Shown here: in pieces, positions 18,602 through 26,735 of the stretch | Numbering within the stretch: the first letter of the stretch is position 1 | Layout of the letters: every line of letters starts with the position of its first letter | The notes under the pieces: model-generated | Told to the model about the DNA's origin: nothing | Databases searched by the model: none | What the model saw: only the letters and a program-made list of their open reading frames with translations | Assembly (NCBI GenBank): GCA_947644715.1 | Contig: CANSAP010000020.1 | Span: 1-45,769 of the forward strand | Direction: 5' to 3' | Source: an uncultured Bacteroidales bacterium | GTDB taxonomy: Bacteria > Bacteroidota > Bacteroidia > Bacteroidales > Muribaculaceae | Length of the DNA stretch: 45,769 bases | Program-made: the position numbers and the translations under genes

Positions 18602-21550
18602 ATGGCTCGTTGCGCGCGCATATATTTGCTTCCGGCGGTGGCTCTTCTGCTGCTGTGCTGTCTGTCGTGGGCTTGCTCCACTAACAAGAATACGGCTGCC
18701 TCACGAAACTGGCAGGCGTTCACCACGCGCTACAACGTCTATTACAATGGTTCGGAGCATTATAAGGAGACGCTTGCCGAGCTGGAGAAAGCCTATCAGG
18801 ATGACTATTCGCGTACGGTGCTGATGCACCCGGCCGAGGCGCGTGCCGACCAGCAGATGCCGCAGCCAACGGGTGACTTCAAGCGTACCATTGAGAAGAT
18901 GCAGAAGGCCATCCAGCTTCACTCCATCACCAAGAAACCCAAGAAGCGCACGAGCTCTCCGAAAGACAAGGCTTTCCGCGCACGCGAGGAGTTCAATCCG
19001 TTCCTGCACAACGCCTGGCTGATGATGGGGCGTGCGCAGTATTTCAACGGCGACTTCCTCGGAGCGGCCTCCACATTCTTCTATATCTCCCGCCATTTTA
19101 CTTGGCTGCCGGAGGTTGTGGATGAGGCAAAGCTCTGGCAGGCACGCTCTTATCTGGCACTCGACTGGCTCTATGAGGCTGAGAATATCCTGACGCATGT
19201 GAAGCCCGATAAGTTGCCTAAGAAGCAGCTGGTGGAGCTGTATGATTTCGATATGGCGAATCTCTATGTGCGCTCCTCCCGCGAGGCGGAGGCAGTGCCT
19301 TTCCTGGAGCGCGCCGCTGCCAAGGCTTCCGGTTCGCAGAAGAACCGTCTGTACTTTCTGTTGGGGCAGGTGCAGGCCAAGCTCGGCAACCGACAGGCCG
19401 CCTATCAGGCCTTCAGGAAGGCCGGCTCCGGCTCTTCTACTGACTATCGCACGAAGTTCAATGCCCGAATCAAGCAGAGTGAGGTCTTCACCGGAACGAA
19501 TGTGAAGGGGGAGGTGCGCGCCCTGAGAGCCATGACCCGCTACGAGCGCAACAAGGAATATCAGGATCAGATTTTCTATGCCATAGGCAACCTCTATCTC
19601 TCGCGCGGCGACACGACTGAGGCTGAGAAGAATTATGCCGAGGCCATTGAGCGCAGCACGCGCGGAGGCATCGACAAGGCGCTCGCTCAGCTTGCGTTGG
19701 GCAAAATCTATTTTGCCCGTCAGGACTATGTGAAGGCGCAGCCGCTCTTCTCGGAAGCTGTCTCGCAGCTGAATGACAAGTATCCTGACTACAAGGTGCT
19801 TAAGCTCCGTTCCGATGTGCTCGATGAGCTTGCCACCTATTCAGGCAACGTGCAGCTTCAGGACTCACTGCTGACGCTGGCCAAGATGCCTGAGGAGGAG
19901 CAGATGAAGGTGGCCGAAAGGCTGGCCAAGGAGTATGAGAAGAAGAAAAAGGAGGAGGAAGAGGCTGCCAAGCGCGAGGAGTATCTGGCGCAGCAGGCGG
20001 CGCAGGGGAATGCCAATACCAATGCCAATGCCCCGACGCAGTTCCAGATGAATTCCGACAAGAGCTGGTACTTCTACAACGCGCAGACCAAGGCGCAGGG
20101 CAAGACCGAGTTCCAGCGCCGCTGGGGCTCACGAAAGCTGGAGGATGACTGGCGCCGCCGCAATAAGAATACTTTCTCGTTTGATGACTTTGAGGACTCC
20201 GATGATGAGCAGGCTTCTGCCGGTGAGGCCACCGATTCAATCTCCCCCGAGGAGAAGGTCAAGCTCGAAAAGGAGCAGGATCCCGCCGCCCCGGAATACT
20301 ATCTGAAGGATATTCCCCGCACTGAGGAGGAGATTGCAACCAGCAACGATATCATTCAGGAAGGACTCTACAACATCGGTGTCATTCTCAAGGATAAGCT
20401 TGAGGATTTCCCGGCCGCGCGCACAGACTTCAACGACCTGCTCACCCGATATCCGGATAACATCTACCGTCTCGACGTGTACTATAACATGTATCTGATG
20501 GATGTGCGCACCGACCGCAAGGCCGATGCGGAGAAATACCGTCAGCTGATTATCTCCGACTTCCCGGAGAGTCCCTATGGTCAGGCCATGCTCGACCCGA
20601 ACTATTTCGAGAATCTGCGCCGCATGGATGATGTGCAGGAGGAGATGTATCAACAGGCCTATGACGCTTATCTGGACAACGATAATACCCGTGTGCGCGA
20701 GCTTACGGCACAGATGGAGAAGGAGTTTCCGCTCAGTAAGATACTGCCGAAGTTCGTATTCCTCGATGCTCTCTCGTATGTCACCGCCCGCGATGAGGAC
20801 AAGTTCAAGGAACGCCTGACGGAAATGCTGCAAAAGTGGCCGGAAACTGATATGACCGATATGGCCTCCGACATGCTTCGCTACCTCGGCCAGGGACGTC
20901 ATCTCAATTCCTCCTCCGGCAATACCCGCGGAATGCTGTGGGAAACACGCCTCACCTCTGATGCCGAGGCCTCGGATTCCCCCTCGAATCCTGCGAACTT
21001 CGACCTCGACCCAACGAAGCCGCAGCTGCTCGTGCTCGCATTCCCGCTTGACTCAATCCATCCGAATCAATTGCTCTATGATGTGGCACGCTTCAACTTC
21101 TCATCATTCGTGGTTAAGGACTTTGACCTGGAGCAGATGAATTTCGGCAACGTCGGACTGCTCATTATCAAGGGCTTTGCCAATGTCAAGGAGGTTGAGC
21201 ATTACCGCTCGGTGCTGGCTCGATATGAAGGCTTTAAGCTCCCCGCCTGCGTGCGGCCAATCATGATTAGTGTCGACAACTTCAACACTCTCATCACTGA
21301 AGGTCGCAGCTTTGAGGAATACTTCCGCGCCGAAGAGGAGGCCGCCATAAAGGAGAAAGAAAAACTCGAGAATCCCCCTGAGGATATGGAGGAAACTGAG
21401 GAGGAAGAGAACCCGGAAACCCCTGACGTGGGCGAAGAAGCAGAAGCCGCCGAACCCTCTGTCGGGGAAACCTCCCCGCAGCAGGAAACTGAAGAGCCTG
21501 CGGAAGAAGAGACCGAAGAACCGCAAGAAGAGCAGACCGAAGAACCCTGA
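18602..21550 (+). CDS. porW: PorW/SprE-like TPR lipoprotein
   Basis: A 982-aa lipoprotein. The signal sequence ends in a lipobox (LSWAC, Cys at about residue 25). The conserved N-terminal block FTTRYNVYYNGSEHYKE and AIEKMQKAIQLHS are typical of PorW/SprE proteins, which support the type IX secretion/gliding machinery in Bacteroidota. TPR-like helices follow (about residues 130-420), then a charged coiled-coil stretch rich in E and K (about 430-470), a second repeat region (about 570-760), and a very acidic C-terminal tail of EEP/TEEP repeats (about 920-982). It lies 4 nt before the RNase H gene, so the two are probably co-transcribed. Confidence 0.82.
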   Translation: MARCARIYLLPAVALLLLCCLSWACSTNKNTAASRNWQAFTTRYNVYYNGSEHYKETLAELEKAYQDDYSRTVLMHPAEARADQQMPQPTGDFKRTIEKMQKAIQLHSITKKPKKRTSSPKDKAFRAREEFNPFLHNAWLMMGRAQYFNGDFLGAASTFFYISRHFTWLPEVVDEAKLWQARSYLALDWLYEAENILTHVKPDKLPKKQLVELYDFDMANLYVRSSREAEAVPFLERAAAKASGSQKNRLYFLLGQVQAKLGNRQAAYQAFRKAGSGSSTDYRTKFNARIKQSEVFTGTNVKGEVRALRAMTRYERNKEYQDQIFYAIGNLYLSRGDTTEAEKNYAEAIERSTRGGIDKALAQLALGKIYFARQDYVKAQPLFSEAVSQLNDKYPDYKVLKLRSDVLDELATYSGNVQLQDSLLTLAKMPEEEQMKVAERLAKEYEKKKKEEEEAAKREEYLAQQAAQGNANTNANAPTQFQMNSDKSWYFYNAQTKAQGKTEFQRRWGSRKLEDDWRRRNKNTFSFDDFEDSDDEQASAGEATDSISPEEKVKLEKEQDPAAPEYYLKDIPRTEEEIATSNDIIQEGLYNIGVILKDKLEDFPAARTDFNDLLTRYPDNIYRLDVYYNMYLMDVRTDRKADAEKYRQLIISDFPESPYGQAMLDPNYFENLRRMDDVQEEMYQQAYDAYLDNDNTRVRELTAQMEKEFPLSKILPKFVFLDALSYVTARDEDKFKERLTEMLQKWPETDMTDMASDMLRYLGQGRHLNSSSGNTRGMLWETRLTSDAEASDSPSNPANFDLDPTKPQLLVLAFPLDSIHPNQLLYDVARFNFSSFVVKDFDLEQMNFGNVGLLIIKGFANVKEVEHYRSVLARYEGFKLPACVRPIMISVDNFNTLITEGRSFEEYFRAEEEAAIKEKEKLENPPEDMEETEEEENPETPDVGEEAEAAEPSVGETSPQQETEEPAEEETEEPQEEQTEEP

Positions 21551-21554
21551 GAGT

Positions 21555-22199
21555 ATGGCTAAGAAACAGAAATACTATGTGGTGTGGGTGGGCATCGAAC
21601 CGGGTGTCTACGACAACTGGGAGGATGCCTCCGAGCAGGTGCTCACATATCCCGGCGCCCGCTACAAGAGCTTCCCGACACGCACTGAAGCCATTCGTGC
21701 CTTTCGCGGAGAAGATGCCACTGAGGCACGCACCCTCCTGAATCTCTTCGAGCGCCCGGCGCGCGTGATTAACTACGAGGCCTTTCCGGAAATAGACACA
21801 AAGGCCATCGCAGTGGACGCCGCCTGCTCAGGCAACCCCGGCATGATGGAATACCGGGGAGTGGAGGTCGGCACCGGGCGCGAGCTGTTCCACAAAGGCC
21901 CGTTCCCCGATGGCACCAACAACATAGGTGAATACCTGGCCTTGATTCATGCTCTCGCCCTGTGTGAGCAGCAGGAGGACACCTCCCGCGTTATCTACAC
22001 CGACTCAATGACCGCCCTGGCCTGGCTGCGCAACCGCAAGAGCAACACCAAGATAGCCCCCACCGAAGCCAATGCGCAGCTGCTCGACATCCTTCAGCGG
22101 GCCGACCGATGGGCTGCCACCCACACTCCCCGCAACCCCATCCGCAAATGGGACACCCCCAACTGGGGCGAAATCCCCGCCGACTTCGGCCGCAAATAA
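21555..22199 (+). CDS. rnhA: ribonuclease H with viroplasmin N-terminal domain
   Basis: A 214-aa protein. Residues 1-55 form a viroplasmin/Cauli_VI-type domain (KYYVVWVGIEPGVYDNWEDA, AFRG), which binds RNA/DNA hybrids. Residues 70-200 form an RNase HI domain: AIAVDAACSGNPG (first catalytic Asp), NNIGEYLALIHAL (Glu) and VIYTDSMTALAWL (second Asp). It would remove RNA from hybrids such as primers and R-loops. It begins 4 nt after porW. Confidence 0.92.
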   Translation: MAKKQKYYVVWVGIEPGVYDNWEDASEQVLTYPGARYKSFPTRTEAIRAFRGEDATEARTLLNLFERPARVINYEAFPEIDTKAIAVDAACSGNPGMMEYRGVEVGTGRELFHKGPFPDGTNNIGEYLALIHALALCEQQEDTSRVIYTDSMTALAWLRNRKSNTKIAPTEANAQLLDILQRADRWAATHTPRNPIRKWDTPNWGEIPADFGRK

Positions 22200-22365
22200 C
22201 CGAGGCTTCGTAAAGAATTAATTGCGCGCGGAGTCAGAACCCACATTAGATAGCTGTGCTCGATTTACAAGCGTTACGTTTCTGATATGTCTTCACTGTA
22301 TGATAGCAGATGAAGAACGCATTCACAATTTAACAACAACAGAAAAACAGAAAAAGAAGTTGAGA

Positions 22366-22397
22366 TTTGGAGGATTAGAAAAAACTTTGTAATTTTG
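22366..22397 (+). promoter_or_regulatory. Promoter of the structured RNA
   Basis: TTTG (22366-22369), 20-nt spacer, TAATTTTG (22390-22397): a full consensus match, 6 nt before the RNA begins. The sequence from 22200 to 22365 holds no gene I can recognise. Confidence 0.85.
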
Positions 22398-22402
22398 CAC
22401 AA

Positions 22403-22580
22403 AGCTTCAAGAGCGAGGCTCTAAATTCTTATTATTGCTCACTTTCCACTACGAATTGCGACCTCGGACAGGATGTTGGAGCATAACAAAACACAAGTGA
22501 CTGCGTCAGTATTTGGCGCAGGCTGACCATTTGTGTTTTGAAGGCCGTCGCAAGCCTCGTAGTGGAAAGTGGTAAGCCTG
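22403..22580 (+). ncRNA. Structured small RNA of about 180 nt, 6S-like or Bacteroidales-1-type candidate
   Basis: A free-standing transcript: perfect promoter upstream, T6 run at its end (22575-22580), no ORF. It folds as one long rod. A 15-bp stem (22440-22454 with 22557-22571) is followed by a 7-bp stem TTGCGAC/GTCGCAA (22456-22462 with 22547-22553). Then comes a large asymmetric internal loop (25 nt on the left, 7 on the right) and a 9-bp stem AAAACACAA/TTGTGTTTT (22488-22496 with 22531-22539). The apex has alternative GTCAG/CTGAC and CTGCG/CGCAG pairings. AGGCT near 22417 may pair with AGCCT near 22565-22570. Length, rod shape and central bubble resemble 6S RNA; the identity is inference. 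Confidence 0.7.
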
Positions 22581-22736
22581 GGCCTTTTTTATGTCCCGGC
22601 TTCACCGATGAAGTTACGGAGGCAAAGTAAGAATCTAAAGACCTGATAACTTGTCCGGAGATTATATGGATGGTTCTTTAGCCGTTTTGCTGTTCGTTTC
22701 TTAGAGTAGATAGTAAACTATATCAAATAATACTTT

Positions 22737-23804
22737 ATGGAACAGAAAAACTACATGAAACTAATCTGGCTGCTGGCGTTCGTAGCGTTTGCCGGTATCA
22801 GCTGCTGGGCCACAGCAGAGTCACTGCACATGTTGCTGTCGACATGGCCTAAATTCCTGATTTGGATTCTAACTGTCGGCTTCTTCATCATAGCTTCTCT
22901 TGGCACAAAGCTGATTGTTGACAGCATGAATCAGAACATCTATGTGGAAAAGAGGGGGTTGCGTTTGACGGGTGGTATCCTGCTTCTGATAGTATTTTGG
23001 CTGATATGCAGTTTGCCGACCAATACCCACACATTCTTCTATCGCACGGTGATTAATGATAAGGTGGTCACAGATATTACCACCACGCGTGGATATCTCA
23101 CTCAAATAGAGGAAAATTCCGGTAATAAGGCGCAAGCTAAACTGAAAGTGGACCAGTTGGGCTCACAGGTAACAGCCCTTGTGGATGAGCTTACAGGTGA
23201 AATCATGAATGATGCCAATCCCGGTTTTGGCGACCACTCCAAGAAAATCCTCGGGCAGCTGGCTACTGTGTTAGGTGTGAGCAAAATAGAACCGCTGAGT
23301 TTCACCGGAACCAGCATGCAGGACAGACAGCGACTCTGTGATGCCTACCGAAAGAAAATATTCCTGATGGCAGAGACAAAGGCACAGGAGATAGAAGCAA
23401 ATGTGGTTCAGCCGAGCGCAAAGAATGTGCAGGAGGCTAAAGTTATGAATTCCAACTTGGCCAAGATGATGAAATACATCAATGATGGCACCATTAATCT
23501 GAACAATCCTGATAATGTTGTTGGTAATGACGGGGTCTGCGCCAAATTAAATGAGGCGTATAACATCATCAAGAAGAACAGAAACTTTGTTAACTTTTCA
23601 TCTAAAGAGGATGAAGATACTTACACAGCACAGGACCCGGTGACCAAGGTAAAGAGAATGGTAAGTGTCGTAGACGTTTGGCGCGATTATAAGGATGGTC
23701 GTTTTGAAGGCTATGGCTTTATTTTCTGGATTGTGATATCAATTTTAGTAGATATAGCAGCTTTTATTTTCTTCGACTTGGCATTCAAGAAGACCGAATA
23801 CTAA
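22737..23804 (+). CDS. four-span membrane protein, first gene of the GTPase operon
   Basis: A 355-aa protein I do not recognise. Three transmembrane segments lie near the N-terminus (about residues 7-27, 40-60 and 77-93) and one near the C-terminus (about 325-347, FIFWIVISILVDIAAFIFFD). Between them is a roughly 230-residue soluble domain, helical and rich in Lys, Glu and Asn, which by hydrophobicity and charge is probably extracytoplasmic. It starts the five-gene operon, 24 nt before the GTPase-like gene. It is a candidate membrane scaffold or effector for the GTPase. No clear promoter is visible directly upstream; 22581-22736 has no other feature. Confidence 0.7.
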   Translation: MEQKNYMKLIWLLAFVAFAGISCWATAESLHMLLSTWPKFLIWILTVGFFIIASLGTKLIVDSMNQNIYVEKRGLRLTGGILLLIVFWLICSLPTNTHTFFYRTVINDKVVTDITTTRGYLTQIEENSGNKAQAKLKVDQLGSQVTALVDELTGEIMNDANPGFGDHSKKILGQLATVLGVSKIEPLSFTGTSMQDRQRLCDAYRKKIFLMAETKAQEIEANVVQPSAKNVQEAKVMNSNLAKMMKYINDGTINLNNPDNVVGNDGVCAKLNEAYNIIKKNRNFVNFSSKEDEDTYTAQDPVTKVKRMVSVVDVWRDYKDGRFEGYGFIFWIVISILVDIAAFIFFDLAFKKTEY

Positions 23805-23828
23805 TAAATACCTAATACTCATAGATTT

Positions 23829-24785
23829 ATGGCTGATGAATTAAAAATTGCCGGATTGGACGAAACGTCGCATACTACGGAAGATACTCTGACTCCCGGC
23901 ACCACATATGAAACTCCGGGTAATGACCCTTACGGAGCAGCCTCGACAGAGAGCATTTCAGGGCTGACGGCAGAAGAATTGAATGACCCCAACAAGATAA
24001 CAGTGACCATTGTGGACAAGCAGGTGCCCATTGTTGTATTCTTCGGCTCTCCGGCATGTGGAAAGACAATGACCCTGATACGCATGAGCCGCTACTTGCG
24101 GAGCATGGGTTATGATGTGACTCCGGTGACAACTTTCCGTCCCCATTATGATACTAATTACGCAGGGATGTGTGCTGATTTCGATCTGATGCTCAACAGC
24201 GATGATGCCGCTCAATCCACAAGCCGAATAAGCTTTATGCTCGTAATGGTATCCAAAGGGGGCAGGCCGATTTGTCAGATTCTGGAGGGACCGGGAGAGT
24301 ACTACTTCAATCCCCGCAGACCAAAGGAAGAATTTCCCGCTTACGTTAACACGATAATCAACAGCGACAACCGCAAGATATGGGCTATAATGCTCGAGCC
24401 TGACGGAACTAACAGTGATATGGGACATGTGGACCGCCGCAACTTTGTCAGCAAGATTCATATGCTGAAACAGAGAATTCGCTCCCGCGACAAAGTGGTG
24501 TTCATATACAACAAGATTGATGCCACGCCATATGTAATCAGTCCCGGACAGGTGAAGCTCGGATTGGCCCGCACATCGGCTTCTCAGCTATATGAGGATA
24601 TTTTCGTGCCTTTCAGCAACGAGAATCCGATCACACGCTTCTGGCAACCTCACAAGTTTGACTTCGTAGCCTTCCAAACCGGCACATATACCCGGACGCT
24701 CGGTAATTCAGTTACCTTCCAGGAGGGTCCGGCTGAGTATCCCCGCCAATTGTGGAATCTTATATTGAAACGCGTAAGAGGATAA
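23829..24785 (+). CDS. P-loop GTPase-like protein
   Basis: A 318-aa soluble protein. After a 60-residue Ser/Thr/Glu-rich, probably disordered start comes a P-loop domain: Walker A GSPACGKT (73-80), a Walker B/G3-like position CQILEGPGEYYF (149-160) and a G4-like YNKIDATP (227-234). The G4 motif points to GTP rather than ATP. It is not a translational or Ras-like GTPase I can name. Comparative-genomics work has described uncharacterised bacterial 'double-GTPase' conflict systems with membrane partners, and this may be a relative, but I cannot confirm it. It lies 4 nt before the next gene, so it is tightly co-translated. Confidence 0.75.
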   Translation: MADELKIAGLDETSHTTEDTLTPGTTYETPGNDPYGAASTESISGLTAEELNDPNKITVTIVDKQVPIVVFFGSPACGKTMTLIRMSRYLRSMGYDVTPVTTFRPHYDTNYAGMCADFDLMLNSDDAAQSTSRISFMLVMVSKGGRPICQILEGPGEYYFNPRRPKEEFPAYVNTIINSDNRKIWAIMLEPDGTNSDMGHVDRRNFVSKIHMLKQRIRSRDKVVFIYNKIDATPYVISPGQVKLGLARTSASQLYEDIFVPFSNENPITRFWQPHKFDFVAFQTGTYTRTLGNSVTFQEGPAEYPRQLWNLILKRVRG

Positions 24786-24789
24786 GGCT

Positions 24790-26193
24790 ATGGATTCAAA
24801 ACTCTTTATACACGGAATAGTCAACGGCGAAGACTTCTGGTGCGACACTCCGGCAGAAGGTGAGATTGAGCAAAGCTATATGTCGTCATTCTATCGGGAT
24901 GACATAACACGTGTGTACGGGCCTCGGTTAATGGTATATGGTCGCAATAATGGCGCAGGAGACTATTGGTACTACACATATGTTGTGGGAGGCAATGTTC
25001 ATGGTATCAGCCGTCCCGGATCATATTTTGCCATGACACTGCGATTGGAAGCCTGTTGCATCTCCATCGGCAAGATGTTCAGAGTCCTTGACATGGTGTT
25101 CAATTTGCTGGTTGTGGGCCGGATACTTCATAAAACCGGAGACACCTATCAATATGCCATCAGCAGCTTCAAGGGGGCGGAACATAATCTTATAACCTGC
25201 TACAACACTATCCGGAAAACAATCGGGGAATGCTTCACAGCGGAAGATTTTGATATGTCTATCAAAAAGACAGGCAATTCATCCGTGGGAGAGATTGAAG
25301 AAAACCTCTATGATTGCAACGAAGCAGCCCTTGTTCAGAAACTACGTGCCGGATACAGAATCATAGTCTCCCCAACGGCGATTTCCGCAGCTCAACGTTC
25401 TATACAGACTGAGTGTCAGAAACGTATTGAGGATATGCGTAGGGATTGCGATGTCAAGCTGAAAGATGTGGCGCAGAAAGAGTCCTCGTTATTGGCAGTC
25501 AAGGCGGACAAAGAACGCCTTGAGCAGGCCAACAGACAGCTTCAGAGCCAACTTAAGGCGGTGGCCAATATGAAAAAAATCGAAGGATTGGTTGGCTCAA
25601 TCCGTCAACCGGTCAAAGAATTGGCTGACAGCCTCGCCACGTTGGATAACGGAGCCACTCATGACAAAAGGAATAAGGTTGTTCCCCCTGTCGACACAGA
25701 CTCAAGGAAGAGCCGCAATGATTCTGACAATCGACTATGGTTGCAGATTGCCACCTTGGCGTTGTTGATATTCATTGCCTTCTGGTTAATATTCAGCGGA
25801 ACCGGCCAAAAGAAATCGCAGGAAATCAGCGAAGCTGATACTATTCAGACCGTGATACCGGAAGAAGAAACGCCTATCAGTTATGATGAGGTTGACGAAC
25901 GGTCTATTCCGGAGATTGACCCGAAAACACTCAGATGCAACATTGAAGGCTATGGTGGGGAGGGACCGTTAAGCCCGGCCAAAACCTATACTCTTCAGCT
26001 GAGGCAAAACGGAATGCATCCGACCACAGCCCTCCCCGTGGAGTGGGTTGTAACAGGTGCAGATACACATGTTTCTCCTGACAACCCCAATGATTGCAAG
26101 ATTGTGCCTGTTGCCGGAATGGGTGAAGTAACGATTGCTGTCAAAGTAGATGGTAAAGAATATTCCCTTCGTGAGCCTATCGAGATACAATGA
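24790..26193 (+). CDS. membrane-anchored coiled-coil protein, GTPase partner A
   Basis: A 467-aa protein with four parts: a globular N-terminal domain (1-195; YWYYTYVVGG, RPGSYFAMTLRLEACCISIG), a coiled coil (about 205-260), a single transmembrane span (317-336, QIATLALLIFIAFWLIF), and a C-terminal beta-rich Ig-like domain (about 380-467; LRCNIEGYGGEGPLSPAKTY, GEVTIAVKVDGKEYSL). The N-terminal part should be cytosolic and the Ig-like part periplasmic. Its N-terminal domain aligns by eye with that of the fifth gene (26728-28032). It shares ATGA with the next gene's start. It could link a periplasmic or envelope signal to the cytosolic GTPase. Confidence 0.7.
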   Translation: MDSKLFIHGIVNGEDFWCDTPAEGEIEQSYMSSFYRDDITRVYGPRLMVYGRNNGAGDYWYYTYVVGGNVHGISRPGSYFAMTLRLEACCISIGKMFRVLDMVFNLLVVGRILHKTGDTYQYAISSFKGAEHNLITCYNTIRKTIGECFTAEDFDMSIKKTGNSSVGEIEENLYDCNEAALVQKLRAGYRIIVSPTAISAAQRSIQTECQKRIEDMRRDCDVKLKDVAQKESSLLAVKADKERLEQANRQLQSQLKAVANMKKIEGLVGSIRQPVKELADSLATLDNGATHDKRNKVVPPVDTDSRKSRNDSDNRLWLQIATLALLIFIAFWLIFSGTGQKKSQEISEADTIQTVIPEEETPISYDEVDERSIPEIDPKTLRCNIEGYGGEGPLSPAKTYTLQLRQNGMHPTTALPVEWVVTGADTHVSPDNPNDCKIVPVAGMGEVTIAVKVDGKEYSLREPIEIQ

Positions 26194-26735
26194 TGAGAAT
26201 GAGTAGAATCTTATTGACAGGTGCAGTGGCCGTACTTATGGCCACTGCCGCCTGCAGCTCCAATAAACGGGTACCGGTGTATAGTGATGTATCGGATGAG
26301 CAACCGGAAGAGGTAGAGGTTATGGCTGCGGATGAAGTGCTGGTACCTTTCCGAGTAGAGAATGGAGTCAAGTATCTCAATGTCACGGTCAATGGCGTAG
26401 GGTTGGAAATGATATTCGACACCGGCTGCTCCGGAGCGCTCATATCTGTGGCTGAAGCCAATTATCTGTATCAGAAAGGGAAACTGACGGATGATGATAT
26501 TCTCGGGATGGCTCATTCCCAAATAGCCGACGGCAGTGTGGTGGAGAATATGGTTATAAATCTCAGAGAGCTTGTGATTCATGATCAGATAGTGTGCCGG
26601 GACGTGCAGGCGACAGTCTCGGGAAATATCAATGCTCCGCTGTTGCTTGGAAATGCAGTGCTTGACAGAGCCGCGACTGTAACGATTGATAATGAACGTG
26701 AATGCCTGATATTTACGGCAAAGTCTGATGAATAG
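26190..26735 (+). CDS. retropepsin-like aspartic protease lipoprotein
   Basis: A 181-aa exported protein. The signal sequence ends in a lipobox (MATAAC, Cys22), so it should be a membrane-anchored lipoprotein. The catalytic motif is IFDTGCSGALIS (DTG at 77-79), followed by a flap-like region (DGSVVENMVINL) and the family's closing APLLLGNAVLDRA (149-161), as in clan AA single-domain retropepsins, which act as dimers. The start overlaps gene 3 by 4 nt and the end overlaps gene 5 by 8 nt. Its periplasmic location and its position between two proteins with periplasmic domains suggest that these are substrates; that is inference. Confidence 0.85.
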   Translation: MMRMSRILLTGAVAVLMATAACSSNKRVPVYSDVSDEQPEEVEVMAADEVLVPFRVENGVKYLNVTVNGVGLEMIFDTGCSGALISVAEANYLYQKGKLTDDDILGMAHSQIADGSVVENMVINLRELVIHDQIVCRDVQATVSGNINAPLLLGNAVLDRAATVTIDNERECLIFTAKSDE

